Assembly: GCA_016845065.1 (NCBI GenBank)
Contig: JAERTG010000121.1
Coordinates: forward strand, 1 to 64,000
DNA length: 64,000 bases
Direction of reading: 5' to 3'
Source of the DNA: Fidelibacterota bacterium
GTDB lineage: Bacteria > Fidelibacterota > UBA8477 > JABMPR01
This document shows positions 43,176 to 50,971 of this stretch, one piece after another. A program made the position numbers and the translations under genes. The notes under the pieces are model-generated. The model ran no database searches. It worked only from the letters and a program-made list of their open reading frames with translations, and had not been told where the DNA came from. Position 1 is the stretch's first letter. Every line of letters starts with the position of its first letter.

Positions 43176-44807
43176 CTATTCCTTATCCATAAAAGGATAT
43201 GGAAAATCAGTTGGTGGTAGAAAGTTTTCCTTAATAGTTCGCTGTGAGATCCAGCGAATCAAATTAAATATGGATCCAGCCTTATCATTGGTTCCAGATG
43301 CACGACTTCCACCAAATGGTTGTTGGCCGACCACTGCACCGGTAGGTTTATCATTGATGTAGAAATTTCCTGCGCTATGACGAAGTTTTTCAAGAGCAAG
43401 TTCTACTGCTTCTCTGTCTTTCGCCAGAACGGCTCCAGTTAAGGCGTAAGGACTGGTACCATCAACAACATCCAGGATATCTTCCCAACTTTCATCATAG
43501 ACATATATTGTAACTACCGGACCAAAAATTTCCTCTTCCATGGTTTTGAAATGAGGATCAGTCGTAACGATAGTAGTTGGCTCGATAAAGAAACCCACGG
43601 AATCATCATAATTACCACCAGTTATTATCTCTGCATCCTTATGGGATTTAGCATAGTCAATGTATCCGGTGATATCAGAGAAAGCTCCCTTATCAATAAC
43701 TGCATTCATAAAGTTTTCAAAGTCCTCTACATCTCCAACTTTTATCCTGGCAACTTCAGAAACATAGCTTTCTTTGAACTCAGACCACATGGATTTAGGG
43801 ATATAAACTCGTGATGCGGCTGAACATTTTTGTCCCTGATACTCGAAGGCTCCTCTTATCACGGCAGTTCTCAATACCTCCATCTCTGTAGATTCGTGTG
43901 CAACGATGAAATCCTTCCCACCAGTCTCCCCCACAATACGAGGATAGGTTTTGTACTTGGCAATGTTATTGCCGATGGTTTTCCACATATTCTGAAAAAC
44001 AGCTGTAGAACCAGTAAAATGAATTCCTGCGAGATGTTCGCTCTCAATGACTTGGGGTCCTACAACCGAGCCTTTTCCAGGTATGAAGTTTATGACGCCG
44101 TCTGGCAAACCAGCTTCTTCAAACATTTTCATCAGAAAATACCCGGAATACACAGCAGATGAGGCTGGTTTCCAGAGTGCTACATTCCCCATCAAGGCAG
44201 GAGCAGTAGGCAAGTTACCTGCGATAGATGTAAAATTAAAAGGGGTCACAGCGAAGATAAACCCTTCCAGGGAACGATGTTCTACCTGATTCCACATTCC
44301 TTCTGGAGAATAACCAGGCTGCTGGGCATAGATTTCCTGCAAATACTCTGCATTAAAATTAAAGAAGTCAATCAGTTCACATGCTGAATCAATTTCAGCC
44401 TGAAAAGCGTTTTTGCTCTGCCCAAGCATGGTAGCTGCATTGAGGATATGTCGATAGGGTCCTGCGAGTAATACAGCCATTTTCTTGAAGATTGCAACTC
44501 TGGATTCCCAGGGCATTACTGACCAGGTTTTCCAGGCTTCCTGTGATGCGGCAATAGCCTGTGCAATCTCTTTACTACCTGCCATGTGATACTTTGCCAG
44601 GACATGCTTGTGATTGTGGGGCATCACATTGGTAGAAGTTTCACCCGTGAATATCTCTTTACCCCCAATGATGACGGGGATTTCCACGACCTCTGATTTC
44701 ATCTTATTAAGTATACTTAGTAATTCTGTTTTCTCCTGAGAACCGGGTTTGTAATCTAATATTGGCTCGTTGACTGCCTTTGGGACTCGAACTATTTTAT
44801 CAGCCAT
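43176..44807 (-). CDS. L-glutamate gamma-semialdehyde (1-pyrroline-5-carboxylate) dehydrogenase
   Basis: This aldehyde dehydrogenase oxidises glutamate semialdehyde to glutamate in proline degradation. It matches the ALDH4-like, stand-alone P5C dehydrogenase: residues include VTPFNFTSIAGNLPTAPALMGN, a Glu site in VGETGGKDFIVAHEST and the catalytic Cys in YQGQKCSAASRVYIP, with the typical C-terminal AGNFYINDKPTGAVVGQQPFGGSRASGTNDKAGS. It is 543 residues. GAGGAG precedes the ATG. A proline symporter is encoded 2.6 kb to the right; proline dehydrogenase itself is not in the window. Confidence 0.95.
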   Translation of the reverse strand: MADKIVRVPKAVNEPILDYKPGSQEKTELLSILNKMKSEVVEIPVIIGGKEIFTGETSTNVMPHNHKHVLAKYHMAGSKEIAQAIAASQEAWKTWSVMPWESRVAIFKKMAVLLAGPYRHILNAATMLGQSKNAFQAEIDSACELIDFFNFNAEYLQEIYAQQPGYSPEGMWNQVEHRSLEGFIFAVTPFNFTSIAGNLPTAPALMGNVALWKPASSAVYSGYFLMKMFEEAGLPDGVINFIPGKGSVVGPQVIESEHLAGIHFTGSTAVFQNMWKTIGNNIAKYKTYPRIVGETGGKDFIVAHESTEMEVLRTAVIRGAFEYQGQKCSAASRVYIPKSMWSEFKESYVSEVARIKVGDVEDFENFMNAVIDKGAFSDITGYIDYAKSHKDAEIITGGNYDDSVGFFIEPTTIVTTDPHFKTMEEEIFGPVVTIYVYDESWEDILDVVDGTSPYALTGAVLAKDREAVELALEKLRHSAGNFYINDKPTGAVVGQQPFGGSRASGTNDKAGSIFNLIRWISQRTIKENFLPPTDFPYPFMDKE

Positions 44808-44914
44808 CTTCTACTCCTCATTACATGAACATTTATATTTTTACCACAATATGCTCGCATTTTGTGACCTGCATTCCGCAAAGCAAATTCTAATCCAATC
44901 ATTGGAAAATGAGA

Positions 44915-45145
44915 TCAGTCATCTTCAGATAGGTAAATCTTGTAAAAAAAATCCAGATCAGCTTGATCGGCAAATATACCAATCACTTCATCTGTATAAC
45001 TCTGCCCCAGTGGTACGTTGGATCGGATATACAATTCATCTCTGCTGTTTCGAAAAAGACCTGATCGTGAGTTGTTTAGCTCTTTACGAAGATCGGCATC
45101 GAATGTCTTAATAAGTTTGGCAATATCACTCATGGATTCTGTCAT
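44915..45145 (-). CDS. Small hypothetical protein, 76 residues
   Basis: A polar, mainly helical protein (MSDIAKLIKTFDADLRKELNN), then ELYIRSNVPLGQSYTDEV, ending in an acidic SEDD. No signal peptide or known motif. Its start is an ATG with AGGG 9 bases upstream and overlaps the stop of the preceding small gene by 4 bases (ATGA), which supports real coding. Confidence 0.55.
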   Translation of the reverse strand: MTESMSDIAKLIKTFDADLRKELNNSRSGLFRNSRDELYIRSNVPLGQSYTDEVIGIFADQADLDFFYKIYLSEDD

Positions 45146-45378
45146 GAATCAATGCCCTGATCATTTCTCGTTAATATTTTCCTTAAATCTGACAGGTGAC
45201 CATCCAGCTTTTCTGTATGATCCTTCCACTGACTTCTGTCCCCACTATGACCGGATTTCCCAGGATCACTAATTTCATGCTGAAGAATATTGAGAAAACC
45301 TCGCACTCTATCAAGATTGCGCACAATTCTATCCCCAATTTCCTGAGGGGATGGTGGTGTTGATTTCCTGTTTGGCAC
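45142..45378 (-). CDS. Small hypothetical protein, 78 residues
   Basis: A charged, helix-rich protein with SPQEIGDRIVRNLDRVRGFLNILQHEIS and DGHLSDLRKILTRND. The start is a GTG. It lies 17 bases after the acidic protein gene and overlaps the next one by 4 bases, so the three are probably a single transcript. No family recognised. Confidence 0.5.
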   Translation of the reverse strand: MPNRKSTPPSPQEIGDRIVRNLDRVRGFLNILQHEISDPGKSGHSGDRSQWKDHTEKLDGHLSDLRKILTRNDQGIDS

Positions 45379-45395
45379 CTTAGGAGCGTTTAGGC

Positions 45396-45794
45396 TTAGT
45401 CGTGTGTGATTCGTTTTCGCATGCGGGCAATAATATCCTGGTCTTCTTCCTCTTGTTCTTCGAAAGACTTTTCAGGTGTTTCATCACCTTCTGGTGCGTC
45501 ATCATCAGACTTTTCGGACTTTTCTGGGCTTTTTTCTGGCTCATCTTCTTCAAATATTTTACCTGAAGTGAGTTTTCCTATTAGCCCGCTCACTTCGCCG
45601 TTAAAGTCTTCAACGGTTTTCTCAAGACGCTTAAGGAGTTCGTCCATTAGATCTTGCCCATAGACGTTATTAATCCCATCCAGCATATCATTGAGTTGGC
45701 CCTTCAAAAAAGTCATACGACTTTCTGAATTATCAAAATCAACAGGTTCCTCTACAGTTTTTGCTTCTTGAGGTTTTTCGTCTTTTCCCGGCAT
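45396..45794 (-). CDS. Acidic coiled-coil-like protein, 132 residues
   Basis: A strongly acidic protein. A helical central part (residues 27-75: MTFLKGQLNDMLDGINNVYG, then LMDELLKRLEKTVEDFNGEV) has heptad-like leucine spacing. It is followed by a Glu/Asp/Lys/Ser repeat-like tail (EPEKSPEKSEKSDDD and PEKSFEEQEEEDQD). CAGGAG precedes the ATG. It is the first of three consecutive small genes. A partner-binding or chaperone-like role is only a guess. Confidence 0.6.
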   Translation of the reverse strand: MPGKDEKPQEAKTVEEPVDFDNSESRMTFLKGQLNDMLDGINNVYGQDLMDELLKRLEKTVEDFNGEVSGLIGKLTSGKIFEEDEPEKSPEKSEKSDDDAPEGDETPEKSFEEQEEEDQDIIARMRKRITHD

Positions 45795-45912
45795 TCTGCA
45801 CTCCTGTGATATTATTCTTTATGAAATACTACGACAAATTTCAGTTATTGAAGTAGGCTCTTAAACTATACTGAATCCCCGCTTCAGGCAAATAGTTCAT
45901 CTTGGGATATAT

Positions 45913-46638
45913 TCAATTTCGAGGTGGTCTCCTAAGGTATACACCTTCTAATTCAATATGTCCCTCAACAGTCTCCATACCTTCCTTGGTAGACAGGAGT
46001 GAATATTGGACACTGGTGATGGCATCCGCATTTTCCTGAAGGCATAAATACAACATAGAGCGAAGAAGATCTTCCAGGGTGGCATGTTCATTTCCAACAA
46101 TTTTGATATAGCCACTCTCTATGAAGGCCTTATTGGCTTTTGGTATGTATAGGACAGGGAAATTATTTGATCTCCGTGGGGGCTTTTGCTTCCAGGGAGT
46201 AACCTTGTAATCGACGATAACATCCTGAATTAATTTTGGTTCAAATTTGCGATTCTTCGTGACAAATTTAAGCAGGGGGACCTGCACTGGATGCTCATCT
46301 GGATTCTCAGCAGGAAAGGCTGCCAGACCCGCTGGACCAAAGGAAGCCCCAATATAATAACTCAGATTCTCACCATTCATGTATGCCGCGGGGATATCGC
46401 AATACCAGGCACCAGCTTCCTCATAAAAAGTGAGCTCCTGATAGACCATTTTACTCTGTTCGCGTATAAAAAGTTTGACAAAGTCTGGCTCATCAAGATA
46501 ATGAGGTAAAATGACTTCAAGTTGTCCTGGAACTCCCTGCAGAAAATGTTCAGGTGGGTTATGATAAATCTCGAATGAGAATCCCCACGAAAAAGCACTA
46601 AGAAGGAATGTTATTGATAGGAAGCGACTAACTATCAC
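45913..46638 (-). CDS. Exported protein of unknown function
   Basis: About 241 residues. The GTG at 46638 overlaps the end of the neighbouring gene by 11 bases and gives a good signal peptide (VSRFLSITFLLSAFSWGFS); the longer reading from 46692 adds 18 residues unlike a signal. The mature part has YHNPPEHFLQGVPGQLEVILP and then WYCDIPAAYMNG, a beta-sandwich-like pattern, and an alpha/beta C-terminal part with HATLEDLLRSMLYLCLQENADAI ending VYLRRPPRN. It is probably periplasmic. It is co-transcribed with the 200-residue membrane protein. Confidence 0.55.
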   Translation of the reverse strand: MIVSRFLSITFLLSAFSWGFSFEIYHNPPEHFLQGVPGQLEVILPHYLDEPDFVKLFIREQSKMVYQELTFYEEAGAWYCDIPAAYMNGENLSYYIGASFGPAGLAAFPAENPDEHPVQVPLLKFVTKNRKFEPKLIQDVIVDYKVTPWKQKPPRRSNNFPVLYIPKANKAFIESGYIKIVGNEHATLEDLLRSMLYLCLQENADAITSVQYSLLSTKEGMETVEGHIELEGVYLRRPPRN

Positions 46639-47230
46639 TGAATTGTATTCCCGCAGTGGATAAGTATTGATAAAGTCTGAAGTTATAATCATCCACCAGT
46701 TTCTCGATCTTAGCTGAGCTAATTAATGTCTGCAAATAATATTGTTCTCGGAGGGCTTTAATTTCAAACTGTCTACTCTCAAAATAGCGAACGCCACCAA
46801 TCATGATGGCTGCGAAACCAGGTATTTGGTATACCCACCCTTTGCTCCAGATAAATGATAGATAAACAACTCCTCCAAGCGAGCTGACCATTGAAAACAC
46901 CCTTCTTGAACGGTAGTCAGTCATAAATTCGGCCTCTTTAGCCAAGTGAGCTTCATATTCGGTCAGGACACTTTCCTGCCCTAGGAGATGTAGTGACTCT
47001 GAAAAACTTAAAGCTTCATTTCCTCGATACAGCTGCCAGGTAGAATCGGAAAATACTTCAAGTTTCAAACTGCTGCGCTGAAAAGCATCTGGTACTTTCA
47101 GTTTCAACAACTGGCTATCGAATTCAGGATAAGCGCTTAGACTATCAACCTGTGCAAACCCCAATGTCATTGAGACAATAAAAAGTATCAAGTACTTAAG
47201 AGGTAATTTAATAGAAGTGATCGTGTTCAT
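46628..47230 (-). CDS. Exported/membrane protein of unknown function
   Basis: A 200-residue protein with a signal peptide (LILFIVSMTLGFA) and a soluble part (residues 27-100), then two closely spaced membrane segments (about 112-130 and 133-147) followed by a helical C-terminal part (KALREQYYLQTLISSAKIEKLV). Its end overlaps the next gene's GTG start. The pair lies upstream of, and divergent to, the proline symporter. No family is recognised. Confidence 0.55.
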   Translation of the reverse strand: MNTITSIKLPLKYLILFIVSMTLGFAQVDSLSAYPEFDSQLLKLKVPDAFQRSSLKLEVFSDSTWQLYRGNEALSFSESLHLLGQESVLTEYEAHLAKEAEFMTDYRSRRVFSMVSSLGGVVYLSFIWSKGWVYQIPGFAAIMIGGVRYFESRQFEIKALREQYYLQTLISSAKIEKLVDDYNFRLYQYLSTAGIQFSDS

Positions 47231-47401
47231 TTCGGGCTGAATTTAGACATTTTTCACGGGGCTAATAATGCTTTTATGATCAACCCAAAATTGACTTTCT
47301 CAACTTTTGGGGATGCAGAAAATTGGTTACTCGATGTCTCAGTTTGTTTTACCTTGAACCACGTGGCTCAACAAAATTGGTAAATCATAAGGATCACCTT
47401 C

Positions 47402-48841
47402 ATGGACCCGGTAACTCTAGGATTTATACTATATCTCATGCTCATTTTAGGAGTCGGTTTTTATACTGCACATTTGACAAAATCCATGAAGGACTTTGCA
47501 CTTGGTGGCCAACGGCTTGGCCCCTGGGTAATTGCCTTCTCAGAAAGGGCTTCAGGAGAGTCAGCCTGGTTGATATTGGGATTACCAGGTGCAGCTCTAG
47601 TTGCTGGATTATTGGAATTGTGGACAGTTGTAGGTTGTGTCTCAGGCATAATTTTTTCCTGGTTTTTTATTGCTAAACGTCTGAGAGAAGCGACTGAAGA
47701 ACATGAGGCTCTCACCTTACCGGAGCTATTCGCTAAACGATTTGGTGATGAACGTGGAACTCTCAGGATATTGGCATCCCTCATTATAACATTCTTTTTT
47801 ACTTTTTATGTGGCTGCTCAATTCTCTGGTGCAGGCAAAGTATTGAATGTCACCTTTGGTATCACGCATATGCAAGGCATGCTGATTGGTGCTGTCATCA
47901 TCGTGTTTTACACCTTAATGGGCGGATTTTTGGCAGTAGCCTGGACTGATATGGTTCAGGGTATCATCATGATAGGAACCCTGGTCATTTTACCAGTGGT
48001 GGCTTTTATTGAAATCAATGCCCTACCTTCAATTGATTTCCATTTTGATGGAGATAGTCTGTTCGCAGGCAAAGCGGGCATGGCGGCGTTGGCCGCCGCC
48101 ATTGGCGGGCTGAGTTGGGGCCTGGGATACATGGGACAACCTCATCTCCTCACACGGTTTATGGCTATCAATAAAACTGAAAATATCATGATCAGCCGCC
48201 GCATCGCCATCTCATGGGCGGTGCCCGCTTTTTTTGGCAGTATGTTTATTGGTCTTACTGGATATTTCCTTCTCCAGGCAGGTAGTTTGAGTTTTGAGGG
48301 TCAACAGTTGGCAGCGGTAACTTCATTGAGTGATCCAGAAAAACTCATGCCGATAATGGCTCAAAATCTATTGCATCCCTGGATAGCAGGAGTTTTTATC
48401 TCTGGTGCTATTGCCGCCATGATGTCAACAGCAGATAGCCAGCTACTGGTATCAACTACGGTTCTAACCGAAGACCTTATTGGTAATTATTTTCAGAATC
48501 TTAAGAATCGTTTCGATTTACTCTCTGTCGGTAGAATACTCACAATAATCATTGGCATTTTAGCTTTTTATCTAGCCTGGCAATCCACTGATCTTGTATT
48601 TGAGACAGTAAGCTACGCCTGGGGTGGACTTGGCGCATCTTTTGGGCCAGCCCTGTTACTAACCCTCTGGTGGAAACGAATTAGTCGGGTTGGCGTAATT
48701 GCCGGCATGGTAACAGGGACATTATTTACTGTTATTGATCTTTTTGGTGACTGGGTAAGCGTTCGATTTTCAGCATTTATTATTGCTGCTATCGCCGTTT
48801 ATCTTTTTTCTCTTCTCAAACCGGATAATTCCAAAGCGTAA
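47402..48841 (+). CDS. putP: Sodium/proline symporter (SSS family)
   Basis: A 479-residue, roughly 13-helix sodium:solute symporter. It has PutP-type features: GGQRLGPWVIAFSERASGESAWLILGLPG near residues 37-66, LTLPELFAKRFGD, YTLMGGFLAVAWTDMVQGIIM and the sodium-binding AAMMSTADSQLLVSTTVL. AAGGA lies 8 bases before the ATG. Placed about 2.6 kb from a P5C dehydrogenase gene, proline uptake is the best guess; other SSS substrates cannot be ruled out. Confidence 0.92.
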   Translation: MDPVTLGFILYLMLILGVGFYTAHLTKSMKDFALGGQRLGPWVIAFSERASGESAWLILGLPGAALVAGLLELWTVVGCVSGIIFSWFFIAKRLREATEEHEALTLPELFAKRFGDERGTLRILASLIITFFFTFYVAAQFSGAGKVLNVTFGITHMQGMLIGAVIIVFYTLMGGFLAVAWTDMVQGIIMIGTLVILPVVAFIEINALPSIDFHFDGDSLFAGKAGMAALAAAIGGLSWGLGYMGQPHLLTRFMAINKTENIMISRRIAISWAVPAFFGSMFIGLTGYFLLQAGSLSFEGQQLAAVTSLSDPEKLMPIMAQNLLHPWIAGVFISGAIAAMMSTADSQLLVSTTVLTEDLIGNYFQNLKNRFDLLSVGRILTIIIGILAFYLAWQSTDLVFETVSYAWGGLGASFGPALLLTLWWKRISRVGVIAGMVTGTLFTVIDLFGDWVSVRFSAFIIAAIAVYLFSLLKPDNSKA

Positions 48842-48856
48842 TATCCGGTTTAGCTT

Positions 48857-50137
48857 TTAGCGGGCATAAATTTTCAGTGAATTGCTAAGCGAGTTTGCAA
48901 GGTCTGTGGCAGCCCGGCTCACCATTTCACCACCAACTGGAGCCAGAACTTCTCCCTTTCGAGCCAGTCTTGCAGTTCTTGATTTTAAGGCCCGCGAGTC
49001 GCCCCGAATAACTGCCCACTCAGCAGAAAAATCTGATTTCCCTTCAAATGTTTCACTCTTAATCAGTTTTGATGTTCGCACATCCACGATTTTGTAGGAT
49101 CCCTTGATCACAGCCTTGGTGGTACGTGTATAGTGTTTCACCTTCGCCTCTACATCTGCATAGACATTCCGGGTTTTGGTCTTTCCCTCTTTATCTTTGT
49201 ACTTTTCAGTTTTTACCACAACTCGTTTTTCTTCTTTATACTCTTTATTGATAGTTTGAACTCGGGTATAAATGATCTGAGTTATTTTGCCAGTCAATAT
49301 TTCATGAACTCCTAGGAGTGCTCCCACTTCCATAGCGGTTTCATCATTGACCATTCCAGAGAGACCCAACTTTTGTTCAGCTATTACCCGATCTAATTGA
49401 TCGCGACTGATAAGCTCCAGAAATTCCGTGGCAGATGGATCTTTCATAACCGAGGATACCATTTGATCCACGACCAATTCCTCAATGGCTCCATACTTTT
49501 TATTCTCACCACTTAAATCTTCAAAAGGAAATACTGCTATCCGCTTAACCCCTGCCTTCCTGGTTGATTCATATCGTGATTCAGAGTCTTTGTAACCTGG
49601 GACAAAACTGAGCGCTTTTTTGAATTGTTTGGCAGCAGCCTTTTGCTGCGAGAGATCAAGAGAAACAGCAAGGGCTGCACCTGCAGCATAGTGGGATTCA
49701 GCAGCCTTTTGTTTAGCGCTAGCAAGTTTATCTGAATAATCGATTATTTCCAATTCGAGAAGCCCTCCAGTTTTGGGATGGCGAACCGGGGGTAGATTTT
49801 TAACTGCATCATGTAAACTCACCAAGCTCTGATACTCTCTGGATATACCATCAAATCGAAAGTCATTGGAGCTTGATTCCAATTCAGAAATATTATTCTT
49901 GTGTACGCGATTTGCCATAAGAAACGCATCTGCCATAAGTGTTTGGCTCTTCTCATAATCCTGATTTATTTGAAGACTGCGTGCCAACATAAATACAGCC
50001 GCATCATAATCTGCTCGGCTATATGATTCTCGAGCACTTCTTTCCAGCTTCGCATGTTCACTAAAATATGTACAGGAAAATACACTTATCACGAGTACCA
50101 AAATCCCGAAAATATTTAAACCCCGCCCTACTTTCAT
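48857..50137 (-). CDS. CsgG-like outer-membrane lipoprotein
   Basis: A 426-residue lipoprotein with a signal ending in SVFSC. Residues about 25-190 are helical and repetitive, TPR-like (YSRADYDAAVFMLARSLQIN, then AKQFKKALSFVPGYKDS). Residues 195-425 resemble CsgG/Curli assembly domains: RIAVFPFEDLSGENKKYG, VVDQMVSSVMKDP, ISRDQLDRVIAEQKLGLSGMV and GVHEILTGKITQI. In CsgG such a domain forms an outer-membrane pore, while many CsgG-like lipoproteins have other cell-envelope roles. TAGGAGAT lies before the ATG. No curli genes are nearby, so the role is unknown. Confidence 0.8.
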   Translation of the reverse strand: MKVGRGLNIFGILVLVISVFSCTYFSEHAKLERSARESYSRADYDAAVFMLARSLQINQDYEKSQTLMADAFLMANRVHKNNISELESSSNDFRFDGISREYQSLVSLHDAVKNLPPVRHPKTGGLLELEIIDYSDKLASAKQKAAESHYAAGAALAVSLDLSQQKAAAKQFKKALSFVPGYKDSESRYESTRKAGVKRIAVFPFEDLSGENKKYGAIEELVVDQMVSSVMKDPSATEFLELISRDQLDRVIAEQKLGLSGMVNDETAMEVGALLGVHEILTGKITQIIYTRVQTINKEYKEEKRVVVKTEKYKDKEGKTKTRNVYADVEAKVKHYTRTTKAVIKGSYKIVDVRTSKLIKSETFEGKSDFSAEWAVIRGDSRALKSRTARLARKGEVLAPVGGEMVSRAATDLANSLSNSLKIYAR

Positions 50138-50260
50138 AGCTTATCTCCTAACTCTGTCATATCTGCCATACGAATCATTATAGTTTAACAATATAAATGA
50201 GACACCTCAGATATATATGCACTTATGATAATTTTCCTTTAATTAATCAAATATAAATCA

Positions 50261-50289
50261 TTGACATCAGGCCTATTGACTACTATTTT
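50261..50289 (+). promoter_or_regulatory. Probable promoter of a small RNA
   Basis: TTGACA at 50261-50266 matches the -35 consensus and is followed after 17 bases by TATTTT at 50284-50289. There is no downstream open frame before a terminator, so the transcript would be short. Confidence 0.5.
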
Positions 50290-50295
50290 TATCAT

Positions 50296-50404
50296 GTATT
50301 TTACAGGGACATCGGTCTGGTCGTATTCCCCCGCTTCCGGATTTTAGTTGTCCCTGTTTCTTTTTCTAAAAGAAACAAAAAAAGCGACCTAGGTCGCTTT
50401 TTTT
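50296..50404 (+). ncRNA. Candidate small non-coding RNA
   Basis: About 109 bases between the promoter above and a strong terminator. ACAGGGACA (50303-50311) and TGTCCCTGT (50349-50357) are a perfect 9-pair inverted repeat closing an internal segment with CCCCCGCTTCCGG. GTTTCTTTT/AAAAGAAAC makes a second hairpin just downstream. No ribosome site or open frame is present. It matches no RNA family I can name; signal recognition particle RNA was considered and rejected. The reverse strand could also fold. No transcript is known. Confidence 0.45.
50377..50404. terminator. Bidirectional terminator
   Basis: A run of As, the palindrome GCGACCTAGGTCGC and a run of Ts. On the minus strand it ends the STAS gene; on the plus strand it would end the candidate small RNA. 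Confidence 0.85.
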
Positions 50405-50423
50405 ATTACTCAGAATAACGCAA

Positions 50424-50759
50424 TTATTTTTTTAAGGCTGTCTCTTCATCATCAACAATAGTGAAGACATCATCCAGCTTTGATATCTTGATGAGTGAGG
50501 CAATTTTTGCCTGTGGTTTCACTAGATAACATTCACCACCTTTGATCGTTGCCTGTCTTTTGGCAAATAGTAATCCTCCCAGGCCAGTGCTATCAACCAT
50601 TCTGACATTTTCCATGTTGATGATGATATTCTTAAAGTCTGATTCAGCAATCGCCATAAAAATATCACGCTTAAAGGCCTTCACTCCACGGATGTCGAAA
50701 GTAGTATTCTGAACTCTCACGATGAGTGTATCTTTTTTAAACTCTGTCTCAAATTTCAT
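50424..50759 (-). CDS. STAS-domain anti-sigma factor antagonist-like protein
   Basis: A 111-residue single STAS domain like SpoIIAA/RsbV. It has the strand-helix pattern DTLIVRVQNTTFDIRG and the phosphorylation-loop motif VRMVDSTGLGGLLFAKR, where the Ser in DSTG is the usual kinase target. It ends with FTIVDDEETAL. I take the ATG at 50759 as the start; an upstream TTG at 50783 would add eight residues. It probably takes part in a partner-switching regulatory cascade, but no partner kinase or sigma factor is encoded nearby. The gene stands alone. Confidence 0.9.
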   Translation of the reverse strand: MKFETEFKKDTLIVRVQNTTFDIRGVKAFKRDIFMAIAESDFKNIIINMENVRMVDSTGLGGLLFAKRQATIKGGECYLVKPQAKIASLIKISKLDDVFTIVDDEETALKK

Positions 50760-50971
50760 TTGATGGGATTCCCAATTGCACAAATATATTTAGTGCTTTT
50801 CACTCTATTAGACGTCTTAAAATCTACAAGACTAGTTCCGAGTTCAATAACCGCAAGCCTGAATATATTCGGAGTGCTTTAAGAGGGCAAGGTCATATCA
50901 GTCTAAACATGAAATAATATTCTAAGTTTAATTCTATATCAACGTTCTCAAAATTCTATTAAAATGTTAGC

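Noticed and set aside
50296-50376. Signal recognition particle RNA on either strand
   Set aside because: The minus strand carries TCCGGAAGCGG, but the conserved AGCAGCC side of the SRP apical loop is absent, so only an unnamed small RNA is proposed.
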